From Crinalium sp049646245 (GTDB lineage: Bacteria; Cyanobacteriota; Cyanobacteriia; Cyanobacteriales; PCC-9333), in the NCBI GenBank assembly GCA_049646245.1, contig JBARVL010000125.1, forward strand, positions 1 to 6,379: a DNA stretch of 6,379 nt. The letters are read 5' to 3'. The position numbers were made by a program, and so were the translations under genes. Position 1 is the stretch's first letter. Every line of letters begins with the position of its first letter. Positions 4,856 to 6,379 of this stretch are shown here, in pieces. A model generated the notes under the pieces. The model did no database searches. It saw only the letters and a program-made list of their open reading frames with translations, and had not been told where the DNA came from.

Positions 4856-6197
4856 AATTAACGCTCAAAGGTATTTGAATTGTAAAAGTGCTGCCCTTAC
4901 CTAATTCACTTTTTACCTGTAAACTGCCGTGATGTGCTTGCGCGATCGCATTGGCTATTGCTAATCCTAACCCCGATCCGCCTGTATGTCGTGAGCGATC
5001 GCTCTGTACTCGATAAAAACGCTCAAAAATTCGTGTAATATCTTGAGGCGCAATGCCAACACCTGTATCAGTAACATGAATCAAAGCATGATGATTACTA
5101 CAATCTAAAATGACACAAATTTTGCCTGTTGCTGGTGTATATTGAATTGCATTAATAATTAAGTTAGAACAACAGCGATAAAGCTGTTCTTGATCTCCAA
5201 CAACATATAATGGCTGCTCGACTCGGATCTCAGAAGTTAAGGTTAGCTTCGCGGCGATCGCTAATGCTTCTAATTCCTCTACTAAATCGCTAATTATATC
5301 ATTTAAACAACAAACTTGACGTTGTGCTGGTACCGATTGCTTTTCTAAATTAGCTAATAATAATAAATCGTTAACTAACTGAATTAATCGCCGATTTTGA
5401 CGTTCTATTGTTTGTAAAATATCTTGTGCTTCTTTGGCAGATATTTCCGGCATTCTTAATACTGACTCTACAGTTGCTTGTGTAGCAGCTAAAGGAGTAC
5501 GCAGTTCATGCGCCACATCTGCGGTAAAATGTTTTATTTGTTGATATGATGCGTAAATTGGTTGCATCGCTAATCTAGATAACCACCAGCTAGAAACAGC
5601 AATGAACCCCATTGATATCGGCAATCCTATTAATAAAACCCATCTCACATCGGCGAGATAATTATCAAAATCGGAAAGACTTCGCCCTAGTTGTAAGTAT
5701 CCCCAATTCCGATTATCTTGGGTATGTAGTGACAAAGAAATTTGTTGATAGCGATTGCCAAGATCATCTTTTTGAGTTTGCCAAAGTTGGTTTTTAAAGA
5801 TTGGCGATAGCCCAGAGGGATTAATACCAGCTATAGCAATTAAACTTCCTGAATTATCGAATAAACGGATGTAGTAAATTCCTTGATGTGTTGTCCCTAA
5901 AATATGACGCGGTGATGATATTTGCTTTGGTGAGCAACTTTTATTTACTAAACAAATATCGGGTAAAAACTGTTTAACGACTGGTTCGATTTTCCCAGGT
6001 TGCTTGAGCTTCAGTTCTAAGCTATCATGTATTGTTCCGGCAACTGACTTAAGTTCTTGGTCTATAGCTACCCAATGAGCATGAGCGATCGCCTCATAAA
6101 CACCAATACCACATAAGCTCAAAATCACCCCCATTACACCTGCATACCACAAAGCCAAACGCAGACGGGTAAGATAAAATAACTTATTCTGATTCAT
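4854..6197 (-). CDS. rppB: Membrane sensor histidine kinase, RppB-like
   Basis: This is a two-component sensor of 447 residues that autophosphorylates and passes phosphate to a response regulator. The layout is: membrane span 1 (about 15-37), periplasmic sensor region (38-185), span 2 (186-206), DHp helices and an HATPase domain. The H-box is DVAHELRTPLAAT (227-239) with phospho-acceptor His230. ATP-binding boxes are N (NLIINAIQYTP, 345-355), G1 (DTGVGI, 377-382), F (FERFYRV, 391-397) and G2 (GGSGLGLAIA, 406-415); all are intact. Only about 24 residues separate span 2 from His230, so there is no full HAMP domain. The N-terminus (NQNKLFYLTRLRLALWYAGVMG) and domain plan match the cyanobacterial RppB/NrsS group, in which Synechocystis members respond to redox state or nickel; that assignment is from memory and the signal is unknown here. 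Cys82 and Cys88 lie in the periplasmic region. The ATG start has no proper Shine-Dalgarno (GAAG abuts it). No partner regulator is seen within the 182 nt upstream. Confidence 0.92.
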   Translation of the reverse strand: MNQNKLFYLTRLRLALWYAGVMGVILSLCGIGVYEAIAHAHWVAIDQELKSVAGTIHDSLELKLKQPGKIEPVVKQFLPDICLVNKSCSPKQISSPRHILGTTHQGIYYIRLFDNSGSLIAIAGINPSGLSPIFKNQLWQTQKDDLGNRYQQISLSLHTQDNRNWGYLQLGRSLSDFDNYLADVRWVLLIGLPISMGFIAVSSWWLSRLAMQPIYASYQQIKHFTADVAHELRTPLAATQATVESVLRMPEISAKEAQDILQTIERQNRRLIQLVNDLLLLANLEKQSVPAQRQVCCLNDIISDLVEELEALAIAAKLTLTSEIRVEQPLYVVGDQEQLYRCCSNLIINAIQYTPATGKICVILDCSNHHALIHVTDTGVGIAPQDITRIFERFYRVQSDRSRHTGGSGLGLAIANAIAQAHHGSLQVKSELGKGSTFTIQIPLSVN

Positions 6198-6234
6198 CTT
6201 CAGTTAGCAACTAGCAGTTTATTATTAGTCATTG

Positions 6235-6274
6235 TTATAGCAGTCAGCCGTCAGCTATCAGCCTTCAGCTTTTT
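6235..6274 (+). repeat. Heptamer repeat (NNTCAGC)4
   Basis: After TTATAGC (6235-6241) come AGTCAGC, CGTCAGC, TATCAGC and CTTCAGC (6242-6269), then a T-run to 6274. The third to seventh bases are invariant and the first two vary. It is the same family as the two-unit copy at 3159-3183 on the other strand. Confidence 0.75.
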
Positions 6275-6290
6275 AAAAGCTTTGATTCCC

Positions 6291-6308
6291 AAGGGTTTCA
6301 GAACCCTT
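6291..6308. repeat. 7-bp perfect hairpin upstream of the kinase
   Basis: AAGGGTT (6291-6297) and AACCCTT (6302-6308) pair around a TCAG loop. No T-run follows on either strand. It lies about 95 nt upstream of the kinase start and could be an operator-like dyad or the core of the putative inverted-repeat element. Confidence 0.45.
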
Positions 6309-6338
6309 AAATGCCCTAACCTCCCTGGCTACTGCTAT

Positions 6339-6379
6339 AATTGTTAATTGTTAATTGTTAATTGTTAATTGTTAATTGT
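6339..6379 (+). repeat. Heptanucleotide tandem repeat (AATTGTT), at least 5.9 copies, cut by the window end
   Basis: AATTGTT is repeated perfectly from 6339 to 6373, and a sixth copy lacks only its last base at the window edge. It is a short tandemly repeated repetitive (STRR) type array, typical of filamentous cyanobacteria. Its full length cannot be seen. Confidence 0.93.

Larger units (their letters stand above)
6235..6340. mobile_element. Possible MITE-like element with imperfect terminal inverted repeats
   Basis: TTATAGCAGT (6235-6244) and ACTGCTATAA (6331-6340) are perfect complements. With one bulged C the match extends to AGCC/GGCT, giving 14 paired positions. The ends can be read as TAGCAGT...ACTGCTA flanked by TA, the target duplication expected of Tc1/IS630-type elements. 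The interior of about 80 nt has no coding capacity and holds NNTCAGC heptamers and a 7-bp hairpin. It may instead be a chance pairing of repeats; only comparison with other copies would decide. Confidence 0.4.

Noticed and set aside
5612..5797. Open + strand frame of 61 codons inside the kinase gene
   Set aside because: It is antisense to the periplasmic and membrane-span coding region and shows no family features; the kinase frame is clearly the real one.
6198..6240. Kinase promoter with TATAAC as -10
   Set aside because: A TATAAC is present on the minus strand (6238-6233), but no acceptable -35 is found at 16-18 nt, so it is not listed.
6339..6379. AATTGTT array or the other tandem repeats as a CRISPR array
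   Set aside because: The units are 7-10 bp, back to back, with no spacers, and no cas gene is near.
1..6379. tRNA, rRNA, riboswitch or prophage signals
   Set aside because: No cloverleaf, rRNA segment, known riboswitch core, integrase or phage gene was recognised on either strand.

Overview
The window looks like chromosomal DNA from a cyanobacterium, probably a filamentous or otherwise repeat-rich one. The palindrome GCGATCGC (HIP1) occurs nine times (starting at 1229, 1913, 2455, 2912, 3365, 4942, 4995, 5254 and 6085), far more often than chance would give. The proteins are of cyanobacterial type: a DUF29 protein, ArgJ, a TlyA with the LDGGISTGGFTD motif, a DUF697 GTPase and an RppB-like sensor kinase. 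The spaces between genes carry heptanucleotide tandem repeats (STRR-type) and 10-bp-phased repeats, which are common in such genomes.

Layout. Positions 1-48 are the last codons of an unidentified + strand gene. Positions 49-179 hold two perfect hairpins; the second runs into the ribosome binding site of a DUF29 gene (180-713, +, TTG start). A 14-bp perfect inverted repeat (743-781) separates it from convergent argJ (805-2046, -). ArgJ is complete and carries out the ornithine acetyltransferase step of arginine synthesis. The 244-nt region 2047-2290 is a divergent promoter region: a near-consensus promoter faces argJ, a second faces tlyA, and a CGCAAAGGG repeat lies between them. tlyA (2291-3106, +, TTG start) encodes an S4-FtsJ type rRNA 2'-O-methyltransferase. 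It converges on a DUF697 GTPase (3178-4560, -, GTG start). A repeat-rich 293-nt spacer (4561-4853) follows, and then a sensor histidine kinase (4854-6197, -). The last 182 nt hold a possible small inverted-repeat element and an (AATTGTT)n array that runs off the window.

The genes do not form an obvious pathway or an operon with one theme. argJ and tlyA are housekeeping genes, each with its own promoter. The kinase and the GTPase share a strand and could be co-transcribed, but the spacer between them argues against tight coupling. No response regulator is visible for the kinase, although one could lie beyond the right edge.

I see no clear new defence or mobile system. The most notable signals are between genes. 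A heptamer repeat family (NNTCAGC) is present at two places, and at one of them its conserved flank supplies the last sense codon and the stop codon of the GTPase gene. A polypurine/polypyrimidine inverted pair brackets the kinase-GTPase spacer, leaving the GTPase start behind a pyrimidine tract with no Shine-Dalgarno sequence. A possible MITE-like element of about 106 bp lies upstream of the kinase.
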